In this document: positions 20,698 to 29,332 of the stretch, piece by piece
How positions within the stretch are numbered: the first letter of the stretch is position 1
Layout of the letters: each line of letters begins with the position of its first letter
From: Paenibacillus sp. HGH0039
GTDB taxonomy: Bacteria; Bacillota; Bacilli; Paenibacillales; NBRC-103111
Direction of reading: 5' to 3'
Assembly (NCBI RefSeq): GCF_000411255.1
Contig: NZ_KE150412.1
Location: forward strand, 425,609-489,608
DNA: 64,000 nucleotides
Position numbers and translations under genes: made by a program
The notes under the pieces: generated by a model
Seen by the model: only the letters and a program-made list of their open reading frames with translations
Databases searched by the model: none
Told to the model about the DNA's origin: nothing

Positions 20698-21846
20698 TCA
20701 AAGCACACTTGCTGCGCCTTCCCTCCACTCTTCCATCCACATTTGAACGGAACCCTCGGGAAGCACATCCATTTCTTTGAGCAGCGCGCCCAGCCGGTTG
20801 AATTGTTCTTCTACGGCCTTGCGGTCCCTAAGAGAAGCATACAGCTTCATCAGCGGGAAATAGCTGCCTTCGAAGTGCGGGTATTTCTCCTGCATCCGGT
20901 TGTAAATCATGACCGCTTCATTAACCTGGCCATGACCGGCATAAAATTCTCCCAGCTTCCGCGCATGTTCGATCCACAAAATGCGCAGCCGCTGCCGCTC
21001 ATTCTCCGCCCAGAGATAATCGCAATCCGCCAGAAAGTCTCCGGGATACAGATCCAGCACCTTGCGATGCTCCGCCGCATTGCCGGTATGAACGGATTCC
21101 AGCCGGCTCAGATCCCGCTCCCATTCCTCCGAGTCGATCCGGATGTCTCCGGCATCCAGCATATAACCCTCTTTTATGTTCATACTCCGGATTCCGATAT
21201 CCGTGCCCGTATGTTTTAACGCCTGCCGGATATGATAGATCGTCGTATACAGATGTGCGGCCGCTTTCTTGGCCTCCAAATCCGGCCAGAACATCTCCTG
21301 CAGGTCGCTTTTACGGATAGCCTGTCCACGGTGATGAATCAAGTAGGCGAAGAGCTCCTGCGCTTTGGCGGTACGCCACTTCAGCCGCTCTACGGTACCG
21401 TTCAGGCGTTCGAATTGTATCGTCTGCAGCAGACGAATCCGCATGGAGCGGGACGAATCGTCCGTACGGGCGCGGCGGAAGAGCTGCGTTTTATCCGTCA
21501 AACGCTGGACGGTTTTTAAGAGCCGTTCCTTTCGCAGCGGCTTCATCACATAGTCGACAGCGTTCAAATCAAACGCGTGAACGGCGTATTTATCGTAGGC
21601 CGTAACAAATACGATGTCCAATTCCGGGCAAACCTCCTGCAGAAGCTCGGCCGCTTGTATCCCGGATTTACCGGGCAGATGTATATCGATGAACGCTACA
21701 TCCGGCTGCAGCCCTTCGGCCTTGGCTATCGCTTCGTCCGCATCCGAGTAGGAACCCGCCACTTCAATTCCCGGGATTGCTTCCAGCATGCGGTTCATCT
21801 GCAAAGCGGCAAGGGGCTCGTCTTCCAGAATTATCGCTTTTAACAT
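20698..21846 (-). CDS. response regulator with SARP-type winged helix and BTAD domain
   Basis: A 382-residue regulator. The receiver occupies residues 1-120, with phospho-acceptor Asp54 (FIDIHLPG) and the conserved Lys in DYVMKPLRKE. An OmpR/SARP-like winged helix follows (about 145-230, AKAQELFAYLIHHRGQAIRK), then a bacterial transcriptional activator domain of TPR-like helices (about 240-375). This architecture is known in Bacilli but far less common than NarL or OmpR types. GGAGGG supports the ATG at 21846. It is divergent from the hybrid kinase at 22097, its likely partner. Confidence 0.9.
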   Translation of the reverse strand: MLKAIILEDEPLAALQMNRMLEAIPGIEVAGSYSDADEAIAKAEGLQPDVAFIDIHLPGKSGIQAAELLQEVCPELDIVFVTAYDKYAVHAFDLNAVDYVMKPLRKERLLKTVQRLTDKTQLFRRARTDDSSRSMRIRLLQTIQFERLNGTVERLKWRTAKAQELFAYLIHHRGQAIRKSDLQEMFWPDLEAKKAAAHLYTTIYHIRQALKHTGTDIGIRSMNIKEGYMLDAGDIRIDSEEWERDLSRLESVHTGNAAEHRKVLDLYPGDFLADCDYLWAENERQRLRILWIEHARKLGEFYAGHGQVNEAVMIYNRMQEKYPHFEGSYFPLMKLYASLRDRKAVEEQFNRLGALLKEMDVLPEGSVQMWMEEWREGAASVL

Positions 21847-22096
21847 CCTCAGTCCCTCCGAATCAGACTCTATTCTTTCAAACGAACTTATGTATCTTAT
21901 CGGTCTTTTATCGTGTTGTGATAGATCGGCTTTTGGTCCAAAAAACAAGGGTTGGGTTTTCGCACCCTCTTCTCTACCATATCAGAAATGTAAGAGCCTT
22001 CCTACCTATTTTTATCAGGCCAAAAGAATTAGATCGTACGGAAACGCATTTTGAGATGTGAAAGGATTTCAAGGAAGTTTGTAGAAATGCAACAAG

Positions 22097-25000
22097 ATGA
22101 AAACCTACAAAAAATTAAGAGTGTTTATATGGGTGCTTCTTTTTTTCCTGTCGCTCGGCGGACTGCGTCTGATCTGGTCCCAAATGACCTCCATCCCCGC
22201 TCATCCTCCGGCCGTTAAAGGATCGCTCAATTTGCAGAACTGGGATTTTGCCGAAAATCCGCTGGTAACGCTTGACGGCGAATGGGAATTTTATCCCAAT
22301 CAACTGATTCCTTTCGAAAGCGGCTCGGCGGCACCGGCGAGGATGCAGGTTTTGCAGGTTCCCGGTTCCTGGGAGCAGGCCTTTGCCACGGAAGCGAAAG
22401 ACAGCTACCGCTTCGGCAGTTACCGGCTGCGTGTGTCTCTACCCCGTGATACGAAGCTGACATTCAGCATCCGCCTGCCCGATATCCGCTCGGCTTCCGG
22501 CGTGTTCGTAAACGGTCAGCCGATCCATCTAATCGGCCGGCCGGCGGATACAGGCGAGGGCTTCATCCCGGGCTACCACCCCTCCTCCGTCACGTTTACG
22601 GCGGACAGCGGCCAAGCGGATCTGATCATTCATGCAGCCAGTCCGTCCTCTATGAAAGCCGGAGGCATTACGGGTTCGGTCCGTTTCGGTGAAGAGGGCG
22701 CCCTGACGCGCACCGTATGGATCGGCATCGGTTCGCAGCTTGCCATCGCCCTCGTTCTGCTGATCCACTCGGCCTATGCGGTGCTGCTTTATTTGATCGG
22801 CGCGCAGCGCAAATCCGTCCTCACATTTGCTTCGCTGGGTCTCTTTGCGGCGGTCGCCGTGCTTTTGGACGACGGCAAACCCCTGGCCGTCTGGCTGAAT
22901 ATGGGTTACGAAACCGCCACGAGGACGATATTGATCGCCTACACGGGAATCGCCCTTTGCCTGATTCAACTCGCCAGACTGTGGTTTCTCAAACAGACCG
23001 GCAAACGGATTTTTAGAATGCTTCAATTTGTTTATGTCCTGTACACCTTGTTCATTCTGTTCGCGCCCGCTTATATGGTCTCCCGCTCTTCCTTATTTTT
23101 AACGTTATCCGGCTTGTCGACGGATCTCGTCTTTCTTGTCCTTATGCTGAGAACGGTAAAAAGGGAAAAGGAGGACGGCATGTTTCTGCTGCTCGGGATT
23201 ACGGCGGTCGTCTCCAACGTGTTCTGGGCCGCCATAGAGCCGGTAACCGGTCCGGAACCGGATTTTTATCCGCTTGACCTGCTTGCCGCTTTGTTTGCGC
23301 TTGCCGCCTACTGGTTTAAACGTTATTTCCGCACTTCCGCCAGGACGGCGGAGCTTGCCGAAAGATTGCAAAAGGAAGACAAACGGAAGGATGACTTCCT
23401 CGCTAACACGTCCCACGAACTGAGGAATCCGCTGCACGGAATTTTGAATATGGCTCAGACGGTTCTCCACACGGAACAGGACAGGCTTACGGAGGAGAGC
23501 AGAAAAAACATGGAACTGCTCTTGACGGTCGGGCAGCGGATGTCTCTGCTGCTCAATGATTTGCTGGACATCACGTTATTAAAAGAAAACCGCGTCCGCC
23601 TGCAGCCGAAGGAGCTGAAAATTCAGTCCGTCGCGGCCGGCGTGGCGGATATGCTGCGTTATATGACCGGCGGCAAGCCCCTGGAACTGAAGCTGGATAT
23701 TCCCGAAACATTTCCGCCCGTCCTTGCCGATGAGAACAGGCTGACCCAGATCCTGTTTAATCTCGTCCACAACGCTATTAAATTTACGAACGAGGGGACG
23801 ATTGTCATCGAAGCGCGGGTCCGGGACGGTCACGCCGAAATCCGGATTGCTGACACGGGAATCGGCATGGACGGGCAGCAGTTGGTCCAATTATTTCAGC
23901 CCTATGAGCAGGCCGATTCCGGGATTACCTCACCCGGTGGAGGGATGGGGCTCGGTCTTGGCATCTGCAAAAGCCTGGTGGAACTGCACGGCGGCGTGCT
24001 CGAAGCTTCCTCCGTGCCCGGGCAGGGCAGTGTATTTTCTTTTACGCTGCCTCTCGCGGAGCCGTTCCGGGCCGCTGTCTATCCGGCTTATCCCGCCGGA
24101 CCGGACAAGAACGGTCCCTTCGGGCACGACGCCCTGTCCCCCGCTCCCTTAGCGGCCGCCGAAGAAGAACTCTCCCCAGCCAGCCCGACCGGACAGGCCG
24201 CGCAAACCGCCCGGCAAGAGCAGACCGGATGGCCGGAGAAGCGGCCGAGTATTCTTGTCGTCGACGACGATCCCGTCAACCTGACGGTGCTTCGCAACCT
24301 GCTGGCATCCGAAGGCTACCGCGTCGAAACGGCAGCAAGCGGCCGAGAAGCTCTGTCCCTGTTGGACGGAAACGGCTGGGACCTTGTCATCAGTGACGTC
24401 ATGATGCCGCTCATGTCCGGTTACGAACTGACCTGGACCATCCGCGGCAGGCATACGCTGGCCGAGCTGCCCGTCCTCCTGCTTACGGCACGGAGCAGCC
24501 CGCAAGATATTACGGCGGGCTTTCTGGCCGGCGCGAACGATTATGTCACGAAGCCGCTGGGCGCTTACGACCTGAAGGCGCGGGTCCGCTCCCTGATCGG
24601 CCTCAAACTGTCGGTAGAAGAACGGCTGCGCATGGAAGCCGCATGGCTGCAGGCTCAAATCAAGCCGCATTTTTTCTTCAACACGATAAACTCCATCTCC
24701 ATCCTAAGCGAAATCGACCCGGCAAAAATGAGATCGCTTCTGGAGGAATTTTCCGCTTACTTGCAAAACAGCTTCGATTTTCAAAACTCGGAGCAGCTTA
24801 TCCCTCTTCAAAGAGAGCTTGAGCTTGTCCGCTCTTATCTCGCTGTAGAAACCGTCCGCCACGGAAACAGGCTCGGCATCCACTGGGAGATCGATGACAT
24901 TCCCGGGCTCAGACTTCCGCCTCTATCCATACAGCCGCTGGTTGAAAATGCCCTCATCCACGGCGTGCCTGACAAAAAGTCGGGAGGCGTTATCCGGATC

Positions 25001-25297
25001 GAAGTGAAAAATCGCGAAAACGGGACGGAAGTCCGTGTCACGGACAACGGCACGGGGATGGACCCGGCAATCCTGGGGAAGCTCCAGGGCGTCGACGCCG
25101 GAGAAGAGCGCCGGGGAATCGGGCTGGCGAACACCGACCGCCGGCTGCGGCACATGTACGGCACGGGATTGACGCTCGAAAGCTCTCCCGGTCTCGGGAC
25201 CGCCGTTTCTTTCTTCATCCCCGCCAGTTGCATGTCAGGCGATAGCTTGCAGCCGCGTAAACAACAGAAAAACTCAGTCTCTCCGGGGAGAGACTGA
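22097..25297 (+). CDS. hybrid sensor kinase: 7TMR-DISM, HisKA core, receiver and YesM-type core
   Basis: A 1066-residue membrane signalling protein. Parts in order: one membrane helix; an extracellular 7TMR-DISMED2-like jelly roll (about 35-200, LDGEWEFYP); a seven-helix membrane region (about 205-415); a HisKA domain with His440 (NTSHELRNP) and HATPase (NLVHNAIKF, GMGLGLGI); a receiver with Asp767 (ISDVMMPLM); then a second kinase core of the His_kinase/LytS type with His858 (QIKPHFFFN) and its own HATPase (VENALIHG). It combines a phosphorelay with a second, LytS-like kinase. The ATG has only a distant AAGGAAG site. The divergent BTAD regulator is the likely output. Confidence 0.92.
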   Translation: MKTYKKLRVFIWVLLFFLSLGGLRLIWSQMTSIPAHPPAVKGSLNLQNWDFAENPLVTLDGEWEFYPNQLIPFESGSAAPARMQVLQVPGSWEQAFATEAKDSYRFGSYRLRVSLPRDTKLTFSIRLPDIRSASGVFVNGQPIHLIGRPADTGEGFIPGYHPSSVTFTADSGQADLIIHAASPSSMKAGGITGSVRFGEEGALTRTVWIGIGSQLAIALVLLIHSAYAVLLYLIGAQRKSVLTFASLGLFAAVAVLLDDGKPLAVWLNMGYETATRTILIAYTGIALCLIQLARLWFLKQTGKRIFRMLQFVYVLYTLFILFAPAYMVSRSSLFLTLSGLSTDLVFLVLMLRTVKREKEDGMFLLLGITAVVSNVFWAAIEPVTGPEPDFYPLDLLAALFALAAYWFKRYFRTSARTAELAERLQKEDKRKDDFLANTSHELRNPLHGILNMAQTVLHTEQDRLTEESRKNMELLLTVGQRMSLLLNDLLDITLLKENRVRLQPKELKIQSVAAGVADMLRYMTGGKPLELKLDIPETFPPVLADENRLTQILFNLVHNAIKFTNEGTIVIEARVRDGHAEIRIADTGIGMDGQQLVQLFQPYEQADSGITSPGGGMGLGLGICKSLVELHGGVLEASSVPGQGSVFSFTLPLAEPFRAAVYPAYPAGPDKNGPFGHDALSPAPLAAAEEELSPASPTGQAAQTARQEQTGWPEKRPSILVVDDDPVNLTVLRNLLASEGYRVETAASGREALSLLDGNGWDLVISDVMMPLMSGYELTWTIRGRHTLAELPVLLLTARSSPQDITAGFLAGANDYVTKPLGAYDLKARVRSLIGLKLSVEERLRMEAAWLQAQIKPHFFFNTINSISILSEIDPAKMRSLLEEFSAYLQNSFDFQNSEQLIPLQRELELVRSYLAVETVRHGNRLGIHWEIDDIPGLRLPPLSIQPLVENALIHGVPDKKSGGVIRIEVKNRENGTEVRVTDNGTGMDPAILGKLQGVDAGEERRGIGLANTDRRLRHMYGTGLTLESSPGLGTAVSFFIPASCMSGDSLQPRKQQKNSVSPGRD

Positions 25298-25303
25298 GTT
25301 TTT
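25268..25303. terminator. bidirectional terminator overlapping the kinase 3' end
   Basis: A perfect 17-base inverted repeat (AAAAACTCAGTCTCTCC / its complement) with a two-base centre. It has A and T runs on both sides, so it can end both the plus-strand kinase gene and the minus-strand transporter gene ending at 25327. It overlaps the last ten codons of the kinase. Confidence 0.92.
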
Positions 25304-25326
25304 CATTTTGACTTCCCGCACATCCG

Positions 25327-25812
25327 TCAGTCCGGCAATCCTTGCGGCGTCTTGGCCGCGGACGGCTCGGCTCCTTGCCTGCCGCCGAATTTGAACAGCA
25401 CGATGCCGGCGACGATGACCAGCACTCCGATCAGCTTGTTCAGCGTAAACGGCACCTTCTCCAGTCCCAGCCATCCCAGCGAGTCCCACAGCAGGGCAAA
25501 ACTGAGCTGCGCCGTCAGCACGATTGAAATGGCATATGTCGGGCCCAGAAGCTTCATTCCCTGTACGAGGCAGATAACGACGCCGACGCCGATCATGCCG
25601 CTTACCCAATACCACAGCTGCATGTTTTGCAAGGCGAACGTTTCCTTCCCTTCCACCAGCAGACTGATGGTCAACGAAGCCAGGAACCCCATTCCGAGTA
25701 CCAGGGTCGTCGTTGCCCAAGATCCCGTCCGCTCGTTTACTTTGCTGTTGAAAACCGTCTGCAGGCTGACCAGCGAACCGGCCAGAACCGCCAACATTAT
25801 TCCCAGTATCAT
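25327..25812 (-). CDS. YdcZ-family (DUF606) small membrane transporter
   Basis: A 161-residue membrane protein of the drug/metabolite transporter superfamily, YdcZ branch. It has five hydrophobic segments in the usual half-size layout, with signatures GSLVSLQTVFNSKV near the N-terminus and TYAISIVLTAQLSFALLWDSLGW. AAGGGGAG precedes the ATG. It is the last of a three-gene unit (YdcZ, Crp-type regulator, YdcZ). Half-size members may pair, so this and the 26631 gene may form a heterodimer. The substrate is unknown. Confidence 0.88.
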   Translation of the reverse strand: MILGIMLAVLAGSLVSLQTVFNSKVNERTGSWATTTLVLGMGFLASLTISLLVEGKETFALQNMQLWYWVSGMIGVGVVICLVQGMKLLGPTYAISIVLTAQLSFALLWDSLGWLGLEKVPFTLNKLIGVLVIVAGIVLFKFGGRQGAEPSAAKTPQGLPD

Positions 25813-25879
25813 GGTTTTGCTCCCCTTCTTTCTACAAATAACGCTATTCCCCGTACACGGTGAGGACCGCTAACCTGTA

Positions 25880-26578
25880 TCACTCATAAATATTGTGACC
25901 GGCCAGCGCGCTCAGCCCTTCCCGGTCTTTAATCGTAATAAACCCTCTCGTACGCTGAAGCAGCCCTTCGCTGCAAAACTTTTGGATCACCCTGTTCAGA
26001 TGCCTGTAGCTCGTTCCGATCAAATTGGCCGCATCCATGAGATGAGTCGTGCTCAGTTGCCCCCGGACGAGATTATCCGACTCTTCACAGAAAACCGACA
26101 GCAAGTAGCTGGCGAGCCGAACTTCTACCGGATACATCAAATTAAAACTGGAAAAATTCGAGTCGATGTAAAATTTCTGCGTAATAATCCCCAATAAAAA
26201 TCGCAGCAGCGGAGCGTGGTCGTTCCCGTACTTTTTGAGCCAGCGGTGATGAATTCCGATCATATGAACCGGCGATACGGCTTCAACCGTGTTCACGATA
26301 TCGCTTCCTCGTATATATTCAATATCCCCGATCACTTCAATCGGCGTCTTGAAGCAGAGAATCAGCGTTTTGCCTTCCGCGGAGGACGTGTAAATTTTAA
26401 TTTTCCCTTTAACCAGCACATACAAATAGCGGGCCGGCTCGCCCCTGGAACAGATCATCTCTCCCTGCTCGAAGCTGAACAGAGACAAATGAGGGTTCAA
26501 GGCTTCGTTAAAAACCGTTTCCAGCCGGTGTTCCCGCAAATAACGGGACAACTGCTCCCGGTCCTGAATTTCTTTCAC
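25880..26578 (-). CDS. Crp/Fnr-family transcriptional regulator, YeiL-like
   Basis: A 232-residue regulator with an N-terminal cyclic-nucleotide-type beta barrel (about 25-135, including GEPARYLYVLVKGKIKIYT) and a C-terminal winged helix (about 150-225, ANLIGTSYRHLNRVIQKF). A GTG at 26578 is chosen because GGAGGT sits nine bases before it; an ATG 15 codons earlier has no good site. No Cys cluster for an Fe-S sensor is visible. It lies between two YdcZ transporter genes, which it probably controls. The effector is unknown. Confidence 0.85.
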   Translation of the reverse strand: MKEIQDREQLSRYLREHRLETVFNEALNPHLSLFSFEQGEMICSRGEPARYLYVLVKGKIKIYTSSAEGKTLILCFKTPIEVIGDIEYIRGSDIVNTVEAVSPVHMIGIHHRWLKKYGNDHAPLLRFLLGIITQKFYIDSNFSSFNLMYPVEVRLASYLLSVFCEESDNLVRGQLSTTHLMDAANLIGTSYRHLNRVIQKFCSEGLLQRTRGFITIKDREGLSALAGHNIYE

Positions 26579-26630
26579 TGCCGGTCCACCTCCAGCCTTT
26601 TCCTTATCCTTTCCTCGAATCATTATCCTA

Positions 26631-27056
26631 TCACAGTTTCAGGATCACGACACCCGCGATCATTAACCCGATACCGATGAACTGCGGCAGCTTCATTTTT
26701 TGTTTGGCGACGCCGAACCATCCGTTGATATCGACGAGAAATGTAAGGCTGAGCTGAGCGATCAGCAGCGCGGCAATCGTAAACGTAACCCCGATTTTCT
26801 GAATGGCCGTGACCTCGCTGAAAATGATGACCGCCCCCAGTGCGCCTCCGATCAGATAGAGCGGCTTAATCCCTTTGAAACTTTGCAGGCTGCCGTCCCG
26901 CACAAAAAGCAGGATAACCAGCGCTATCAGAAAGCCCGTCAGCTGGGTTATCGTGGCGGCCTGCCACGTGCCGATATCGTGGCTGATGCGTGCGTTGGCG
27001 ACACCCTGCAGCGTAATGCATGCCCCACCTAAAAATGCAAATAAAATCCCTTTCAT
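26631..27056 (-). CDS. YdcZ-family (DUF606) small membrane transporter
   Basis: A 141-residue protein with about five hydrophobic segments, closely related in plan to the 25327 gene (GGACITLQGVANARI, TFTIAALLIAQLSLTFLVD). AAGGAG precedes the ATG. It is first in the YdcZ-Crp-YdcZ unit, and the regulator gene follows after about 50 bases. The two half transporters plausibly assemble together. The substrate is unknown. Confidence 0.88.
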   Translation of the reverse strand: MKGILFAFLGGACITLQGVANARISHDIGTWQAATITQLTGFLIALVILLFVRDGSLQSFKGIKPLYLIGGALGAVIIFSEVTAIQKIGVTFTIAALLIAQLSLTFLVDINGWFGVAKQKMKLPQFIGIGLMIAGVVILKL

Positions 27057-27170
27057 TGCGGCCGTCTCCTTCGCTTAGAACTTCTTTCTTATTAAATCCC
27101 AGCCATAGGAGTGCAGAAAAGGACATATGTCCTGAAGTCCATAAAAGGCTTCCAAGCTCACCGGAATCCC

Positions 27171-27206
27171 GAAAAAAATAACCGGCCTCTCGGGAGGCCG
27201 GTTATT
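27171..27206 (-). terminator. terminator of the acetyl-CoA synthetase gene
   Basis: Perfect 13-base stem AATAACCGGCCTC / GAGGCCGGTTATT with a TCGG loop, followed on the minus strand by seven T. It lies 125 bases past the stop at 27332. Confidence 0.9.
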
Positions 27207-27331
27207 CGGGTGCTGCTTTAAAGCAGCAGTGTGCAGAGACCTGCATAAAACCCGTCCGCTTAACTAACGGCACCGGGGCTTAGTCGTTCCTTCGCAAGCT
27301 CCGGAGACGGCAAGCAAACGAAGAGGATGAA

Positions 27332-29074
27332 TTAATCTTCCAGTGTAGACAGGTCGCCGGTAGGCAGCCCCAGTTCCCAAGCCTTCAGAACGCGGCGCAT
27401 AATTTTGCCGGAGCGCGTCTTCGGGAGCTTGTCGCGGAACTCGATTTCACGGGGAGCCGCGTGGGCCGCGAGACCTTTTTTGACAAACTGCTGAATTTCT
27501 TTGATCAATTCCTCGGAAGGCTCGTAGCCGTCCCGCAGCGCGATAAACGCTTTAATAATTTCGCCGCGCACCGGGTCCGGTTTGCCGATTACACCCGCTT
27601 CCGCAACGGCCGGATGTTCCACCAGCTTGCTCTCGACTTCGAAAGGCCCGACACGCTCGCCGGACGTGTTGATCACATCGTCGACGCGGCCCTGGAACCA
27701 GAAGTATCCTTCCTCGTCCTTGTAAGCGGAGTCGCCGGAAATATACCACGGCTTCAGCCGGTAGTACTCGTCGTATTTCGCGGGATTGTTCCAGATGAGG
27801 CGCATCATCGAAGGCCATGGAGCGCGTACCGCAAGGTTGCCCATCCGGTTCGGCGGCAGCTCGTTGCCTTGATCGTCGACGATGGCCGCGATTACGCCCG
27901 GGATCGGCTTGCCCATGGAGCCGGGCTTAATCGGCATCGCCGGATAGTTGCAGATGACCTGTGCGCCGGTTTCCGTCATCCACCACGTATCGTGAATGCG
28001 CTTGCCGAATACTTTCATCCCCCAGCGCACCACTTCGGGATTAAGAGGCTCGCCCACGGACAGGATGTGGCGCAGAGAGGACAGATCGAACTGCTTGAGG
28101 AGATCGTCGCCCGCCGCCATCAGCAGACGGAAAGCGGTCGGAGCCCAGTACCACACCGTGACTTTGTAGGTTTCGATCGTCTGGTAGCTGTCATTCGACG
28201 AGAAGCGGCCGCCGCGTACAAGCGAAGTCGTCCCGTTCAGCCAGGGCGCCCACATTCCGTATACGGTCCCCGTTACCCAGCCGGGATCGGCGCAGCACCA
28301 GTAAATATCGTCCGGTTGGAGATCCAGGACCGTTTTGGCGGTATGAAGATGCTGGATCATCGCGTTATGGACGTGCAGAACCCCTTTCGGTTTGCCGGTG
28401 GAACCGGATGTGTAATGCAGCTGCATGCCGTCTTCCAGTCCAACCCACTCGATTTCCAGCTGATCGGACGCTTTTGCCATCAGATCATCGTAGGAAATTT
28501 CCCTGTCGCCCGGCTCGCTGTTCTCGCCGACCACGATGACATGCTTGAGCGCGGGCAGCTCGGAAACGGGAATGCGGTCTTTAAGCGCAGGTGTCGTGAC
28601 AATAGCTACGGCTTCGGAATCCAGAAGCCGGTCCTTCACCGCCGCTTCCATAAAAGCTTCGAACAGCGGGCCGACGATCGCCCCGATTTTTACGGCCCCG
28701 ATATAAGCCGTATAGAGCTCCGGAGAACGCGGCATAAACACGAAAATACGATCTCCTTTGCCGATGCCGAGAGACCGCAGAGCATGACCGAATTTGTCTG
28801 AAAGTGTTTTCATTTGTGCAAACGTATACGATTCATTCCGTGCCGCGTCCGTGTAAATAAGCGCCGTTTTGTCCCCCCGGCCTTCTTCCACATGGCGGTC
28901 AAGCGCCTCGTAAGCGATATTTACTTTTCCCGTGCGGGACCACGTAAATTCCTTCTCCACATCCGCCCAGTCGAAATTGGCGTACGCCTCTTCGTAATCG
29001 GCCAGATTATTACCCGATGTAAGAACCGGTATGATTTCCTGTTCTTCCGTTTGCATCGTCATCCTTGCACTCAT
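27332..29074 (-). CDS. acsA: acetyl-CoA synthetase
   Basis: A 580-residue adenylate-forming enzyme that makes acetyl-CoA from acetate, CoA and ATP. Core motifs are visible: the P-loop YTSGSTGKPKGVLH (about residue 220), the WWMTETG segment, YISGDSAYKDEEGYFWFQGR, and the C-terminal TRSGKIMRR with the lysine that is the usual acetylation switch. Length and sequence match the Bacillus AcsA type. In-frame ATG codons at 29074, 29062 and 29056 compete; GGGAGG touches the first, so one of the later two may be used. It is monocistronic. Confidence 0.94.
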   Translation of the reverse strand: MSARMTMQTEEQEIIPVLTSGNNLADYEEAYANFDWADVEKEFTWSRTGKVNIAYEALDRHVEEGRGDKTALIYTDAARNESYTFAQMKTLSDKFGHALRSLGIGKGDRIFVFMPRSPELYTAYIGAVKIGAIVGPLFEAFMEAAVKDRLLDSEAVAIVTTPALKDRIPVSELPALKHVIVVGENSEPGDREISYDDLMAKASDQLEIEWVGLEDGMQLHYTSGSTGKPKGVLHVHNAMIQHLHTAKTVLDLQPDDIYWCCADPGWVTGTVYGMWAPWLNGTTSLVRGGRFSSNDSYQTIETYKVTVWYWAPTAFRLLMAAGDDLLKQFDLSSLRHILSVGEPLNPEVVRWGMKVFGKRIHDTWWMTETGAQVICNYPAMPIKPGSMGKPIPGVIAAIVDDQGNELPPNRMGNLAVRAPWPSMMRLIWNNPAKYDEYYRLKPWYISGDSAYKDEEGYFWFQGRVDDVINTSGERVGPFEVESKLVEHPAVAEAGVIGKPDPVRGEIIKAFIALRDGYEPSEELIKEIQQFVKKGLAAHAAPREIEFRDKLPKTRSGKIMRRVLKAWELGLPTGDLSTLED

Positions 29075-29251
29075 CCTCCCATTTTCTTTCCCGAATTCAA
29101 TTTGTAATTTATCCTAATAAATTCCATCGGAATTGATTATATCTTACATTCACGGACACGACAATAAAAAACGGACGAAGAAACGGCATTTTACCCGGAG
29201 GTAACCGGCCCATGATTGTGCCCTGCCGCAGCGCGCCAGCCCTCTCTTTTA

Positions 29252-29280
29252 TTGACAATGATAATCATTATCAGTATACT
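29252..29280 (+). promoter_or_regulatory. near-consensus promoter with embedded Fur box
   Basis: TTGACA (29252-29257) and TATACT (29275-29280) are exactly 17 bases apart. The spacer together with part of the -35 forms a Fur box (29254-29272) matching 18 of 19 consensus positions. Fur binding would directly exclude RNA polymerase, predicting tight iron repression of the gene at 29333. Confidence 0.88.
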
Positions 29281-29332
29281 GTTGTTTGGAAAAGGCTACC
29301 CTTACAACCTACATATATGGAGGAATTCTACC

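Noticed and set aside
27461-28801. Plus-strand open frame of 446 codons
   Set aside because: Antisense to acetyl-CoA synthetase; its residues show no family pattern.
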